Source of the DNA: Marinobacter sp. THAF197a
Lineage (GTDB): Bacteria; Pseudomonadota; Gammaproteobacteria; Pseudomonadales; Oleiphilaceae
Assembly: GCF_009363275.1 (NCBI RefSeq)
Contig: NZ_CP045324.1
Coordinates: forward strand, 2,790,001 to 2,854,000
Direction: 5' to 3'
Length of the DNA: 64,000 nt
Shown here: one piece after another, positions 8,685 to 18,011 of the stretch
Position numbering within the stretch: the first letter of the stretch is position 1
Layout of the letters: the number at the start of each line of letters is the position of its first letter
Made by a program: the position numbers and the translations under genes
Notes under the pieces: generated by a model
Database searches by the model: none
What the model saw: the letters and a program-made list of their open reading frames with translations, nothing else
Told to the model about the DNA's origin: nothing

Positions 8685-11600
8685 TCAGCCCCCAAACAAT
8701 CCACCCAGGAAGCCGCCCAGGCCGCTATCGAGCAGGCCACCGCCTCCACTTCCTTCGACGCCTTCGGGCTCAGAGGGGTCGCGACCCGCGTCGGTTTCAC
8801 CTTCACAGGCGGCATCACCCGGAGAATTGCCGACTCCTTGCACCACACAGGTATTTGTCACGCCAACACTGAAGGGAACCGCCGGGCCGGTCTTGCTGCG
8901 GAACAGCGCAACCATCTGGGCCGACATCTCGTCAAACACAGCACTGGAGCTGAAAGGGTCTGCATCCTTCTGACCGGCGGAAACCGGATTGCCGTGGGAG
9001 CCCTCCAGGTAGCGGGTAATAACCGGGCGGTTACCGTCATTCTCGGCACTACCGGTGTCGACTGCCCCCATGAACCGGGCCAAGGGATCGGTCCCTGCCA
9101 GAGGAGCCGGCTGGCTGTTTATCTGGAAACCGGCATCAGTCACCAACTGCAGCGGGCCCTGGTCATACAGATCGGCGTCTGCGGCGTTCGGAATGGTGCC
9201 ATCGGAGGGACGGTCCGCATCGCCTTCCAGGCCGACAATCGAGGTAAGCAGGGTTGCACTGTTGCCGGATTGCTCGAACAGCGGAGCGAACGCTACTGGA
9301 TCGGTGGAATCCAGCAATGCCTGGAACACGTTGAAGTAAATGTTCAGCTCGGTTCTACCCTGTGACAGCAGGCCATCGGACGCCTCGTTCAACGTAGGCA
9401 ACAGAACTGGCGCGACAGTCTCGCGGGAGTTCTCCGCGAGGCGGCTAAACTGACCGCCAGTGTTGAACAGAACAGAGGCCAGAATCGGGTTAAGGTCTGG
9501 ATTATCCTGCGCTGCCAGGTTGTTGATAACCGGGTACGGCACTCCGCCCATACCACTCAGGGAATGGCTAATGAAGTAGACCCTGTCGGTGTTCATGTTC
9601 AAGCCATCGCCACACTCGGCACAGTCGTTGATGGCTTGTTCAATAGCCGGCAGCAGTGCGTTCACATGCAACAGATCCAAAGCGCCCTGGCGCATGTTGT
9701 CACGGGTGTTGGCGAAGTTGGTGAAGTTCAGGAACAGGCTGCCAGATTCAGGGCTTTCCGCTTGGTCACCGGGCACTGCCTGCATGTTGGGCCCCGCCGT
9801 GAAACCAAAGTGGCGCTCGGTGGCGTCTTCCGAGGCGCCCGGCTGCTGGCTGATTTCCACCATGCCACCGTCTGCGCTGGCAGCAGCCTCACCAAAGACA
9901 CCGTTCAGGGGCATGTCGATGCCTACAGTGATGAAGCAGTCTTCGTTATTGGTTGGCGTGGGGTTATCGGACAAGCACAATAGCCCTGCGGCTGTCGCCA
10001 TGGGCAAAATGGCTGACCGATCCTGAGTGGCGGCGTGCTGATAGATAATCACCGGGTAACCACCTGCCGGGCCAGGGCCAAACAGCGGATTGGCATCCGG
10101 TGCGGTGACAATAATCGGAATGGTCACATCGCCCTGCTTCTGCGCAAACGGGAATCGATGACTCACTCGGTCTGACTTGGCCTGCGGCAGCTCAGGAATC
10201 TCGCTGAAATCAGCAGGGAGCCAGGAACCATTTTGCAGCGCCGAGCCATCCTGTCCCTCGGGAATCTGCTGGTAATAAGGCAGTGAAATCTCCCCTTCGT
10301 ACACTCGGATGTTCACTCGCACATCAGTGATCACCAGATCAATCGCCACCTGCTCCAGCGCCGGATTCACCTCACCGCCGGCTTTCTGGCTGAAGAATCG
10401 CACTGGTGCCGGTTCACCAGATGCCGGATCGTAAGCACGGGGAAGGTCGGTAGCTTGTGCCACTTTTTCAGCCAGCTCAGTCGCCTCAGCTGCAACATCA
10501 ACGGCGTCTGCCGCAGCTTGAGCCGCAGTCACTTGAAGGGTAAATGCCAGCTGTCGGTCGGCTCTTTCAGACGCTACCAGATCGGTATAGCGAAGCTGAA
10601 TACCGTTCTCGCTGGCATCACTGAGAATGTTGGCCAGATCTTCCCGATACAGGCGATAGTTCGGGTCTGTGAGCAGCTCGAAGATTCTCTGGTTAATCTG
10701 GCCATCCTGTTCGGACTGGCCCGAAACCGTTTGATTGGTGAAGTTGAGTTCACCACCGATAACCTGATCAATCACCTCCTTCTTGAGGTCCGTTAACAGG
10801 TGCTGACGGAACCAGGCTGCGGGTGCTGCGTTTGCCAGCAGCACATCTTCAACAGCGGTTGTCGTGAAGCTGATCGCAAAGGTGATGTCGTCGTAGGTGG
10901 AAGGTTCCGCTGCGCTTCCACCCTGCTCCCTTTTGAAGCTGAAGAAATCGCTGCCGTAGTCACGGGCAGGCGCCATGATGTCCCGGAACGGCTGAAGGGC
11001 CGGGTTGCTGATGACGAACTCAGGGTTAGAAGCGGTCTCAAAACGATTTTCTTTGGTAAGCTTTTCGCCGTCCTTATCCACAATTTTATTGCCCAGAACC
11101 ACTGCATACTTGGTTTTCGGCTTCAGCGGCTTGATAGGCAACAGCCGAATGGCGTTGTTCTGGGAGCCACCAGCGGCACCGGCTGGGCCGTTCGCATCCA
11201 CGGTAATGATTTCAACACGGAAGTTTTCTTCCAGCAGACTCTGATAAATCTCATCTGCAGCGGCAGTGTCGCCCTCAGCTTCCAGGCGTTTGGCCAGGCG
11301 GTAGCGATCGGCGGCAACAATGCCACCCACTTCGCGGGAATGCTGGAACACGCTGTCACCGGAGGGGAATTCAATTTCCAGCACGTAGATGTTCTGATCC
11401 GGGTTGGGCACCACCTCGCCATCGATCTCAACGAAGTTGCGGGCGTCCAGTGTCTGGTTCGGGTCCAGGCTATCGCTGATCTTGATATCGAACGGCGCGA
11501 GGATGGAGTTGCCATCCACAAAACCCAAACCGGTAGTGACCGGGTTGGCGGGGTCAGTGCCGTTAAGCATGGTGCCATCCAATTCCGGATTCAGGAAGAA

Positions 11601-11810
11601 CAGCGGATCGCTGGGCAGCGGAAATGCCGTCTCCAGTGGCCTGAAAATTGGACGGGTACCTTCAGAAACAATGTTCGGGTTGCTTATGTTGGGCGTAGGG
11701 TTAGCGTTTGTGTTGGTTTTGCCTCCGCTCTCCAGACACCCGGTGAGTGCAGTACTGGCGGCGAGGGCGGTGACGAGTGCTCTGTGTTTGAATCTAGCCA
11801 TTGTGACCAT
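8685..11810 (-). CDS. Pla-1/cef (VolA)-type surface lipase lipoprotein
   Basis: A 1041-residue lipoprotein (lipobox ALTGC, residues about 20-24). The N-terminal half matches the bacterial virulence-factor lipase N-terminal domain in style (PSDPLFFLNPELDGT, IKISDSLDPNQTLDARNFVE). The C-terminal half is alpha/beta-hydrolase-like, with a serine motif SHSLSGMGG near residue 750 as the probable nucleophile elbow. The tail is a Gly/Leu-rich repeat (LGGFLGGLFGG). The family comprises surface-exposed lipases or lysophospholipases that release fatty acids. It leads an apparent operon with DUF1302 and DUF1329. Start: ATG 11810 has AGGAG only two bases away; ATG 11801 has eleven-base spacing, so either is possible. 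Confidence 0.82.
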   Translation of the reverse strand: MVTMARFKHRALVTALAASTALTGCLESGGKTNTNANPTPNISNPNIVSEGTRPIFRPLETAFPLPSDPLFFLNPELDGTMLNGTDPANPVTTGLGFVDGNSILAPFDIKISDSLDPNQTLDARNFVEIDGEVVPNPDQNIYVLEIEFPSGDSVFQHSREVGGIVAADRYRLAKRLEAEGDTAAADEIYQSLLEENFRVEIITVDANGPAGAAGGSQNNAIRLLPIKPLKPKTKYAVVLGNKIVDKDGEKLTKENRFETASNPEFVISNPALQPFRDIMAPARDYGSDFFSFKREQGGSAAEPSTYDDITFAISFTTTAVEDVLLANAAPAAWFRQHLLTDLKKEVIDQVIGGELNFTNQTVSGQSEQDGQINQRIFELLTDPNYRLYREDLANILSDASENGIQLRYTDLVASERADRQLAFTLQVTAAQAAADAVDVAAEATELAEKVAQATDLPRAYDPASGEPAPVRFFSQKAGGEVNPALEQVAIDLVITDVRVNIRVYEGEISLPYYQQIPEGQDGSALQNGSWLPADFSEIPELPQAKSDRVSHRFPFAQKQGDVTIPIIVTAPDANPLFGPGPAGGYPVIIYQHAATQDRSAILPMATAAGLLCLSDNPTPTNNEDCFITVGIDMPLNGVFGEAAASADGGMVEISQQPGASEDATERHFGFTAGPNMQAVPGDQAESPESGSLFLNFTNFANTRDNMRQGALDLLHVNALLPAIEQAINDCAECGDGLNMNTDRVYFISHSLSGMGGVPYPVINNLAAQDNPDLNPILASVLFNTGGQFSRLAENSRETVAPVLLPTLNEASDGLLSQGRTELNIYFNVFQALLDSTDPVAFAPLFEQSGNSATLLTSIVGLEGDADRPSDGTIPNAADADLYDQGPLQLVTDAGFQINSQPAPLAGTDPLARFMGAVDTGSAENDGNRPVITRYLEGSHGNPVSAGQKDADPFSSSAVFDEMSAQMVALFRSKTGPAVPFSVGVTNTCVVQGVGNSPGDAACEGETDAGRDPSEPEGVEGSGGGGLLDSGLGGFLGGLFGG

Positions 11811-12035
11811 CTCTCCTGCTTATTTTTGTATTTCTGGCAAGACAGACTCCTTTCTACCAAGCCTTTTCACTGAAAAGTCTATCGCATAATATAACGCATT
11901 CCAACCTTTTTAATTCAAATATACACCCACTATGGCGACACAACTACCTTATAATACAATTTATGCTTTATTCTCAGATGGTTAAGAAGAAGGAATGAAC
12001 AAATATTCAATACTTGGCGGATGGAGATTGTCTGG

Positions 12036-13307
12036 TCAGGCGACTTTAGACTGCGCCAACACCCGGTTTCGGCCCGCCTTCTTGGCTTTATACAGAGCTT
12101 CATCGGCGCGTTTAACCAGGCTTTGGGCGGTATCGTGGGGGGTGAATTCGGCAACACCCAGACTGATGGTGACAGAACGGCACACCTCAAAATGGGCGGA
12201 TTCCACCGCTTTTCGAACATTTTCAGCAACCACCATGGCACTGTCGAGGGTGGTTTCTGACAGGATCACCAGAAACTCTTCTCCGCCCCAACGGCCTAAT
12301 ACATCGGTTGATCGTATCGCCCCGGCTGAGAGCCGGGAGACTTCCTGCAGTACCAGATCGCCCACGTCGTGGCCGTAGGTATCATTGAAAGACTTGAAAT
12401 GGTCGATATCAAATAGCACGACAGACAAGGGGTTGCGGTAGCGCTGGGAACGCTCAATTTCCTTTACCAGGGACTCTTCGGCAAAGCCCCGATTGGTCAG
12501 GCCTGTGAGCTTATCGGTTCTGGCCTGGCTGAGAATACCGTTCAGGTAACTGTGTCGCTCCAGAATGATGGAGGTGACAAACAGGTAGTTTGCAATTCTG
12601 TTGCTGTCCGGCAGTGGGAATCCCTCGTTGAAGCTCAGGATATCGAAGGTGCCCAGTACACTACCGTCTACTTTTTTGATGGGAAAGGAATGCCAGGCCT
12701 GGACCGCTTCCGGTAATCGGGTAACCGGGGGCTGATCCCGGTGTTTTTGTGCGGTGGGCTCTCGCCTGACCACCACGTGTTCGCCGAGCAAGGCCGATGT
12801 TGCGTGCGGGGCACTTCCATGTATCAGCCTTGCTTCGCTGAACTGTCGGGCAACTGCCTCCTTGATTCCCTGGTGCCAGGCAAGTTTGAGTGTTTTGGTG
12901 TTCTGGTCCAGCACAGAGATGCCGAAAGCCATCCAGAGAGTCGACTCCGGGCTCGGGTGAAGTAGTTCGAAGGCTTTTTCGAGGCCCTTTGACAGATCGC
13001 CCTCGTTGAGGATCGATTTGATGATGCGGTTTTCCTGCTCGGCGGGGGTTACCGCAAGCGACGAGTCTGGGGCGCTGGCGATAGAAGCCGAATCGCGAAG
13101 GTCATCCAGTGCCGAAGCCACTTCAGTGTGCTCATTGCTTAATTGCGCTACATGGGCATTCAACCGCTTCAATTGCTGGTTGGAAGTGGTTCTCAGTGTT
13201 CTGATATCGGCCCTGAGCTTCACCACGCTGGCAAGCAGTGCAACTGCAAGCACCAGAACAGACAGACCGATCAACATTGAAAACGGCTGATCCAGATATT
13301 CGGCCAA
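12036..13307 (-). CDS. GAF-GGDEF diguanylate cyclase, membrane anchored
   Basis: A 423-residue protein with one N-terminal membrane segment (MLIGLSVLVLAVALLASVV), a coiled-coil stretch (residues about 35-75), a GAF-like sensor region (about 90-245) and a GGDEF domain. The catalytic GGEEF is intact near residues 339-343, and an RSTD inhibitory I-site sits five residues before it, so it should synthesise c-di-GMP with product feedback. DKLTGLTNR and FDIDHFKSFND are the usual substrate and metal segments. The apparent start is TTG at 13307; the ATG at 13277 would lose ten residues and has no clear ribosome site. It is transcribed towards the lipase gene with 225 bases between, so co-regulation is possible but not shown. 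Confidence 0.93.
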   Translation of the reverse strand: MAEYLDQPFSMLIGLSVLVLAVALLASVVKLRADIRTLRTTSNQQLKRLNAHVAQLSNEHTEVASALDDLRDSASIASAPDSSLAVTPAEQENRIIKSILNEGDLSKGLEKAFELLHPSPESTLWMAFGISVLDQNTKTLKLAWHQGIKEAVARQFSEARLIHGSAPHATSALLGEHVVVRREPTAQKHRDQPPVTRLPEAVQAWHSFPIKKVDGSVLGTFDILSFNEGFPLPDSNRIANYLFVTSIILERHSYLNGILSQARTDKLTGLTNRGFAEESLVKEIERSQRYRNPLSVVLFDIDHFKSFNDTYGHDVGDLVLQEVSRLSAGAIRSTDVLGRWGGEEFLVILSETTLDSAMVVAENVRKAVESAHFEVCRSVTISLGVAEFTPHDTAQSLVKRADEALYKAKKAGRNRVLAQSKVA

Positions 13308-13487
13308 GCGTGATCACCATCCTTTGATTACGTCTAACCCCGAGTGCCATTAAAGCATCGCGGTTGCCGACAACACATCGACTAATCAACATGCTGCCTT
13401 TAGCCCACTGCCTGATTCAGTATGGTTTATGTAATGATAGAAAGAGAAATGTGAATTCGCGTAATAGCGCACACTTTCTTTTGGTCG

Positions 13488-13967
13488 CTAGCGACGGATA
13501 ACGGAAACCGGCACCTTTACCTGCTGCTGTTTCTGCATGAAGGTGATCAGAACAATGGCCCGTTCCTCACCATCGTAGGCCTGAAAGATAGCGCTGATGC
13601 CCTTGAACGGCCCTTCGTCCAGCTCAACCGGTTGGCCCGGCTTGATACCACCCTGCTCCGCGACTTTATCCAGGCTGACTTTGATGTGCTCAATCACCTC
13701 ATCGGCGATGGCGGCCGGCTTGTTGGCAAATCCCACGATACGAGCGACCCCCCGCGTGGAGCGAAGCTTCGACCACATCGGATCGGTCTGCTCCAGGTTC
13801 ACAAACAGGTAACCGGGAAACAGCGGCTCCAACTTTCTGGTCCGCTTGCCGGCCCGGATCTTCTCCACCTCAATCTTTGGGTAGAAACAGGCCACCTCCT
13901 GATTCTGCAAATGTTGCAGTGCCCTATCCCCTTGGGCCGGTTTGTATTGCAAAGCATACCAAGTCAT
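13488..13967 (-). CDS. rfaH: RfaH, NusG-paralogue transcription antiterminator
   Basis: 159 residues, the usual RfaH length. The N-terminal NusG-like domain begins MTWYALQYKPAQGDRA and has FPGYLFVNL; the C-terminal KOW part includes PGQPVELDEGPFKGISAIF. RfaH joins RNA polymerase at ops sites in leader regions of long operons, often for LPS, capsule, pilus or toxin genes, and recruits ribosomes. No convincing ops site was found in the correct place upstream of the glycan island here, so its targets are probably elsewhere or use a diverged site. Family A copy A2 fills the space between this start and the cysQ stop. Confidence 0.9.
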   Translation of the reverse strand: MTWYALQYKPAQGDRALQHLQNQEVACFYPKIEVEKIRAGKRTRKLEPLFPGYLFVNLEQTDPMWSKLRSTRGVARIVGFANKPAAIADEVIEHIKVSLDKVAEQGGIKPGQPVELDEGPFKGISAIFQAYDGEERAIVLITFMQKQQQVKVPVSVIRR

Positions 13968-13978
13968 GAAACATCCAT

Positions 13979-14039
13979 CTTTGGGGTCAGACCCCAGAAC
14001 ATTTGATCAGGTGAAATGTCTTGGGGTCTGACCCCAACT
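13979..14039. repeat. Family A palindromic repeat, copy A2
   Basis: GGGGTCAGACCCC - AGAACATTT - loop - GAAATGTCTT - GGGGTCTGACCCC. The right block ends three bases before the cysQ stop, and the element occupies nearly all of the cysQ-rfaH gap, so it may end cysQ transcription just before rfaH. Confidence 0.9.
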
Positions 14040-14807
14040 TCAAAAATACCAGCTACCCGCCGCAATGAAATGCGGATTCAGCACATCTTCCTTGCCGTAT
14101 TTCAGGGGTTCGCCCTGGGGCGTCTGCACGTTGCCGCCAGCGGCCAGGAGGATGGCGTGGGCGGCGGCGGTGTCCCATTCGCTGGTGGGCCCCATGCGGG
14201 GATAGATGTCGGCATGGCCCTCCGCTATGCGGCAGAACTTCAGGGAGCTGCCCGCCTGCACGGTTTCGTGGTCGCCAAGGCTATCAATAAAGGTGCGGGT
14301 TTCCTCGTTCAGGTGGTTTTTACTAGCCACCACCCGCAAGGTTTCCCGGGGTTCCACTACGCGAATGCGGTGTATGCGGCCAGTGCGATCACGCATGCTG
14401 GCGCCCTCGCCTTTGATGCCCCAGAAGGCTTCTTTCAGTGCCGGCGCGGTGACCACGCCCATCACCGGTTCGCCGTCTTCGATCATGGCGATGTTGACAG
14501 TGAACTCACCGGTGCGCTGGGTGAAATCCTTGGTGCCGTCGATCGGGTCAATCAACCAGAAACGACGCCAGTGTTTGCGCTCTTCCCAGGGAATCTCTGC
14601 ACCTTCTTCCGACAGAATCGGTATATCCCTTGTCAGGTTGCGCAGCCCCTTCACGATAATGTCGTGGCTGGCCGTGTCGGCCGCGGTGATGGGTGACTGA
14701 TCTTCCTTATAACTCACCTTGAAGTCGGACTGGTAGATATGCAGCACCTTCTCGCTGGCTTCATCAGCAATTCTGATCACGTCCGGAAGAATCGAGCTGT
14801 AATACAT
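14040..14807 (-). CDS. cysQ: CysQ 3'(2'),5'-bisphosphate nucleotidase
   Basis: A 255-residue member of the inositol monophosphatase superfamily. Metal-binding motifs are visible: SEEGAEIPWEER (about 66-77), the hallmark LIDPIDGTKDF (about 84-94), and a C-terminal EWDTAAAHAILLAAGG. It hydrolyses 3'-phosphoadenosine 5'-phosphate from sulfate assimilation and sulfotransfer in the cytoplasm. ATG 14807 has AGGA eight bases upstream. Family A elements lie on both sides, A2 directly after the stop and A3 beyond the start. Confidence 0.92.
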   Translation of the reverse strand: MYYSSILPDVIRIADEASEKVLHIYQSDFKVSYKEDQSPITAADTASHDIIVKGLRNLTRDIPILSEEGAEIPWEERKHWRRFWLIDPIDGTKDFTQRTGEFTVNIAMIEDGEPVMGVVTAPALKEAFWGIKGEGASMRDRTGRIHRIRVVEPRETLRVVASKNHLNEETRTFIDSLGDHETVQAGSSLKFCRIAEGHADIYPRMGPTSEWDTAAAHAILLAAGGNVQTPQGEPLKYGKEDVLNPHFIAAGSWYF

Positions 14808-14849
14808 GTTTGCATCCTGCTGGCCGTATCTACCGCAATAATAGCAAAT

Positions 14850-14910
14850 TTTGGGGTCAGACCCCCGGACATTTGGTGGGGCGAAATGTCTTGGGGTCTG
14901 ACCCCAACTT
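14850..14910. repeat. Family A palindromic repeat, copy A3
   Basis: GGGGTCAGACCCC - CGGACATTT - loop - GAAATGTCTT - GGGGTCTGACCCC. It lies about 60 bases upstream of the RAYT transposase start and is the left flank of a repeat-RAYT-repeat unit. Confidence 0.9.
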
Positions 14911-14972
14911 GAATTTTTGGGCGGGTTGCGGCAAATTGTTGCGGTTACAAATCAATTCACAAGGACTGTGAG

Positions 14973-15623
14973 ATGCCCCGCCGACCACGGATTTGTCCGG
15001 CCGGGATGCCCCAGCATGTTATTCAGCGGGGGAATAACCGGCAGGAATGTTTTCAGGATCTGGCCGATCGCGCCACTTATGCGACCTATCTTTCCCGCTA
15101 TCAACGTGAGTTTCAGGTGGATATTCACGCCTGGGTACTGATGAGCAACCATACTCATCTGTTAGTAACGCCCAACGTTGACGGCGCGCTCTCAAGCCTT
15201 ATGAAGGCCGTTGGTCAGCGCTATGCCCAGTATTACAACCATAAATATGACCGCACCGGCACCTTGTGGGAGGGGCGGTTCAAATCCTGCCTGGTGGATA
15301 CCGATCAGTATTTCCTGCAATGCCAGCGGTATATCGAGCTTAACCCGGTGAAGGCGGGCATGGTGGAGTATGCCGGCGACTATCAATGGTCCAGCTATAA
15401 CTGCCATGCCTACGGGATGCGCTCGGGCATGCATACGCCACACGACTGCTATCTGAACTTTCAACCCGATGCCGAGAGGCGCTTCATCAGCTACCGCTCG
15501 TTCGTCGCCAGTCCCAGCCCTGACGGAATGGATGAGCAGATTCACTATGCGGCGATCTCCGGCAAGCCGCTCGGTTCTGAAAAATTTCGGGAGCGTATCA
15601 AGGCGAAATTCGGAGAGTTCTAA
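14973..15623 (+). mobile_element. RAYT: REP-associated Y1 (IS200-like) transposase gene
   Basis: A 216-residue Y1_Tnp-type transposase with ATG at 14973 and AAGGA eight bases upstream. It has the N-terminal RAYT signature (MPRRPRICPAGMPQHVIQRG), the HUH motif NHTHLL (His60, His62) and the helix with candidate catalytic Tyr (QRYAQYYN, probably Tyr87), then TGTLWEGRFKS and RYIELNPVKAGM. RAYTs are single-copy, domesticated relatives of IS200/IS605 transposases that process palindromic REP hairpins. Copies A3 and A4 bracket it directly, the classical RAYT arrangement, which makes family A its probable substrate. It looks intact. Confidence 0.92.
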
Positions 15624-15683
15624 TTTGGGGTCAGACCCCAGGACATTTGATGAGGTGAAATGTCCGGGGGTCTGACCCCAATT
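15624..15683. repeat. Family A palindromic repeat, copy A4
   Basis: Fills the entire 60-base gap between the stop codons of the convergent RAYT and beta-CASP genes. GGGGTCAGACCCC - AGGACATTT - loop - GAAATGTCC - GGGGTCTGACCCC. Right flank of the RAYT unit. Confidence 0.92.
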
Positions 15684-17045
15684 TTATATTTCGACTTCTT
15701 CGAAGAGTTCGGGCACTTCGGCGGGCCAGCCGAATTTCTCGGTGATGCGTTTGCGCATTGTGTCGCTGGCGACGGGTTCGCCGTGAGTGACGTAGACTTT
15801 TTCCGGCTTCAGGGTGCCCTGCTCCAGCCAGGCCAGGATTTCGTTATAGTCGCCGTGGGCGCTCATGGAATCGAGGTTGTGAATTTCCGCTTTCACTGGC
15901 CAGTATTCGCCGTGGATTTTGACGGATTCGGCACCGCTTACGAGTGCATCGCCACGGGTGCCCGGCGCCTGGAAGCCGGCAAAAACCACGCTGTTGCGGG
16001 GGTTTGGCAACAGGGTTTTCAGGTGGTGCAGCACGCGGCCACCGGAGGCCATGCCACTGGCGGAGACAATCACGCAGGGGTAGCGCACGGCGTCGAGCTC
16101 GATCGATTCCTCAACGGTTCTGACGAATTCGGTTTTCTCATCCATCAGCTCACATTGGGCGCGGTTGAGTTTATGCTCTTTGTGGTGCTGGCAGAATATT
16201 TCTGTGGCTTTGATGGCCATCGGGCTGTTCAGGTACACCGGCAGTTTCGGGATCTTGTCCTGCCCCATGAGTTTGTGAATCACGTACAGGAGCATCTGGG
16301 CGCGGCCCACCGCAAACGCGGGCATTAATACGATACCTCCCCGGCCAGCGGTTTTGGTGATGATGTCAGCCAGGTCGCCTTCCGGGTCTGATTCCCCGTG
16401 AGTTCGGTCGCCGTAAGTGGATTCGCACACCAGAACGTCCGCATGTTGCAACGGCTCGGGTGGTCGCATAATAAGGTCGTTCTGGCGCCCCACATCACCG
16501 CTGAACACCACCGTGCGCGCGGCGCCTTTGTGGTGAACGTGCACGCAGGATGAACCCAGGATGTGCCCCGCCGGAGTGAAGCTCACTTCAAAGCCTTTCA
16601 CGGGTTCGAACTTCTCGTGGTAGTGCAGGGACTCGAAGTGCTTGAGGGCTTCCCGGGCGTCTTTTTCGGTGAACAGCGGCTCGGGTTTTTCGTGCTTGGA
16701 GAATTTCTTCCGGAACGCGTACTTGGCATCTTCTTCCTGCAGAAAGCCGGCATCTGGCAGCAGCACTTTGCACAGCTCATGAGTTGCCTTGGTGCAGTAG
16801 ATCTTGCCCTTGAAGCCGTTTTTCACCAGTGCAGGCAGGTAGCCGGAGTGATCAATGTGGGCGTGGGTGAGCACCACGGCATTGATGGTTGACGGGTCTA
16901 CCGGAAACGTCGCCCAGTTTCGCCGCCGCAAGGTTTTTACCCCCTGATACATGCCGCAATCCACCAGCAGGCGGTGGTTTTCATCAGAGAGCAGATAGCG
17001 AGAGCCGGTGACGGTGCCTGTGCCGCCGAGGAAGCGAAGTTTCAT
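15684..17045 (-). CDS. MBL-fold beta-CASP family RNase-like hydrolase
   Basis: 453 residues. An N-terminal metallo-beta-lactamase domain carries LTHAHIDHSG (zinc site), AGHILGSSC and FSGDVGR; a beta-CASP insert follows (VCESTYGDRTHG, MPAFAVGRAQ), and the C-terminal RNA-specificity region has SASGMASGGR, FAGFQAPGTRG and MSAHGDY, ending with VTHGEP. This matches the bacterial YsH1/CPSF73-like family, probably an RNA or nucleic-acid hydrolase in the cytoplasm. All zinc-ligand motifs appear intact. It converges on the RAYT gene with repeat A4 between. Confidence 0.88.
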   Translation of the reverse strand: MKLRFLGGTGTVTGSRYLLSDENHRLLVDCGMYQGVKTLRRRNWATFPVDPSTINAVVLTHAHIDHSGYLPALVKNGFKGKIYCTKATHELCKVLLPDAGFLQEEDAKYAFRKKFSKHEKPEPLFTEKDAREALKHFESLHYHEKFEPVKGFEVSFTPAGHILGSSCVHVHHKGAARTVVFSGDVGRQNDLIMRPPEPLQHADVLVCESTYGDRTHGESDPEGDLADIITKTAGRGGIVLMPAFAVGRAQMLLYVIHKLMGQDKIPKLPVYLNSPMAIKATEIFCQHHKEHKLNRAQCELMDEKTEFVRTVEESIELDAVRYPCVIVSASGMASGGRVLHHLKTLLPNPRNSVVFAGFQAPGTRGDALVSGAESVKIHGEYWPVKAEIHNLDSMSAHGDYNEILAWLEQGTLKPEKVYVTHGEPVASDTMRKRITEKFGWPAEVPELFEEVEI

Positions 17046-17103
17046 AGGCGTGTAAATCCTTGTCTGGTGGATACTATTTCCAGCTTAGCGCAAAAATACT
17101 AAC

Positions 17104-17260
17104 GGGTCTGTCCCCAACGGGGACTGACCCACTTTTGCCCGTCTGTTGCACTAAGCCCGAGCCCATGGGTTCCAAGATGGGTCAGTCCCCGTTCGGGGAC
17201 AGACCCTCGGGAGATAGGCCGCGGTAAAAATGGGTCAGTCCCCATTCGGGGACAGACCCT
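17104..17260. repeat. Family B dyad repeat, copy B1 with extra half unit
   Basis: GGGTCTGTCCCC-AAC-GGGGACTGACCC (17104-17130), a 50-base spacer, and GGGTCAGTCCCC-GTTC-GGGGACAGACCC (17179-17206), followed by a further half unit at 17232-17259. The spacer closely resembles that of copy B2 (TTTGCCCGTCTGTTGCAC). It lies between the beta-CASP gene start and the cytochrome c stop. Confidence 0.88.
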
Positions 17261-17272
17261 TCAACAGCCCCT

Positions 17273-17911
17273 TTACAGGCCTTGCAGATAGGCGGCAAGT
17301 GCCTGGATATCTGTTTCGGACAGCACAGCGGAAATACCAATCATGGGGGAGGTGTGTTTTGCTGGGTCCATGCCCTGGAAGCGTTTCAGCGCCAGCGTGA
17401 CGTATTCCGCAGGCTGGCCGGCCAGGCGGGGCATGTCGCGGAAGCCTTCTGCGGTTTTGCCGTGGCAGGCGGCACAGCGCTGTTCGTAGAACTGCCCGCC
17501 CTTTCCGGCAAGCCTGGGATCGGCACCGGGGCGGGGCTGAGCCTTCTGTTCGCTGTAATACACGGCGATATCAATGCGCTCCTCTACGGTGAGAGTTTTC
17601 GCCAGCTGAGACATTACGTAATCCTCTCGGGCACCGCTGCCGAATTTCTCGAACTGCTCGAACAGATACAAAGGGTGCTGGCCTGCCAGGTTCGGGATGT
17701 AGTCGCGTTTACTGTTGCCGTCGCGGCCGTGGCAATAGCCGCAGAAGCGGATACGCTCTTCTCCGGCATCGTAGCTGGTTTGCCGGCGCTCATCGTCGGC
17801 AACGATTTCTTCCAGCTGGGCCAGCGCGCTGTAGACGGAGGAGGCGCCGGCGCAGGGTGTGAGTGCCAGTACTGCGATAAAAAGCAGGAATTGAGTTGAG
17901 CGGTTTTGCAT
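17273..17911 (-). CDS. Di-heme class I cytochrome c (cytochrome c4-like)
   Basis: 212 residues with a Sec signal peptide (to about residue 23, CAGA) and two tandem cytochrome c domains. Each has a CxxCH site (CGYCH near residue 57; CAACH near 146) and a Met-ligand region downstream. Repeated PNLAGQ / PRLAGQPAEY blocks are typical of c4-type cytochromes, which are periplasmic electron carriers to terminal oxidases or other reductases. It stands alone between repeat loci B1 and B2, so no partner is suggested by context. Confidence 0.88.
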   Translation of the reverse strand: MQNRSTQFLLFIAVLALTPCAGASSVYSALAQLEEIVADDERRQTSYDAGEERIRFCGYCHGRDGNSKRDYIPNLAGQHPLYLFEQFEKFGSGAREDYVMSQLAKTLTVEERIDIAVYYSEQKAQPRPGADPRLAGKGGQFYEQRCAACHGKTAEGFRDMPRLAGQPAEYVTLALKRFQGMDPAKHTSPMIGISAVLSETDIQALAAYLQGL

Positions 17912-18011
17912 TCGTATTGCCCAGATGAGTTTGGATGGGCAAAGGATAACGATGGTGCTGCGGTGTGATCTTGCGAAAGATCAATTAATTTGGAGTTTGG
18001 GGGCTGTCCTC

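Noticed and set aside
10441..10466. GTCGGTAGCTTGTGCC resembling an RfaH ops site
   Set aside because: It lies on the plus strand inside the minus-strand lipase gene, not in a leader; the similarity is explained by coding sequence.
10800..11873. Plus-strand frame of 357 codons
   Set aside because: Antisense to the lipase gene, with no signal peptide or recognisable motif.
14041..14068. GGCGGGTAGCTGGTATTTTTG upstream of rfaH, resembling ops
   Set aside because: It is the 3' end of cysQ, mismatches the core and would imply autoregulation without other support.
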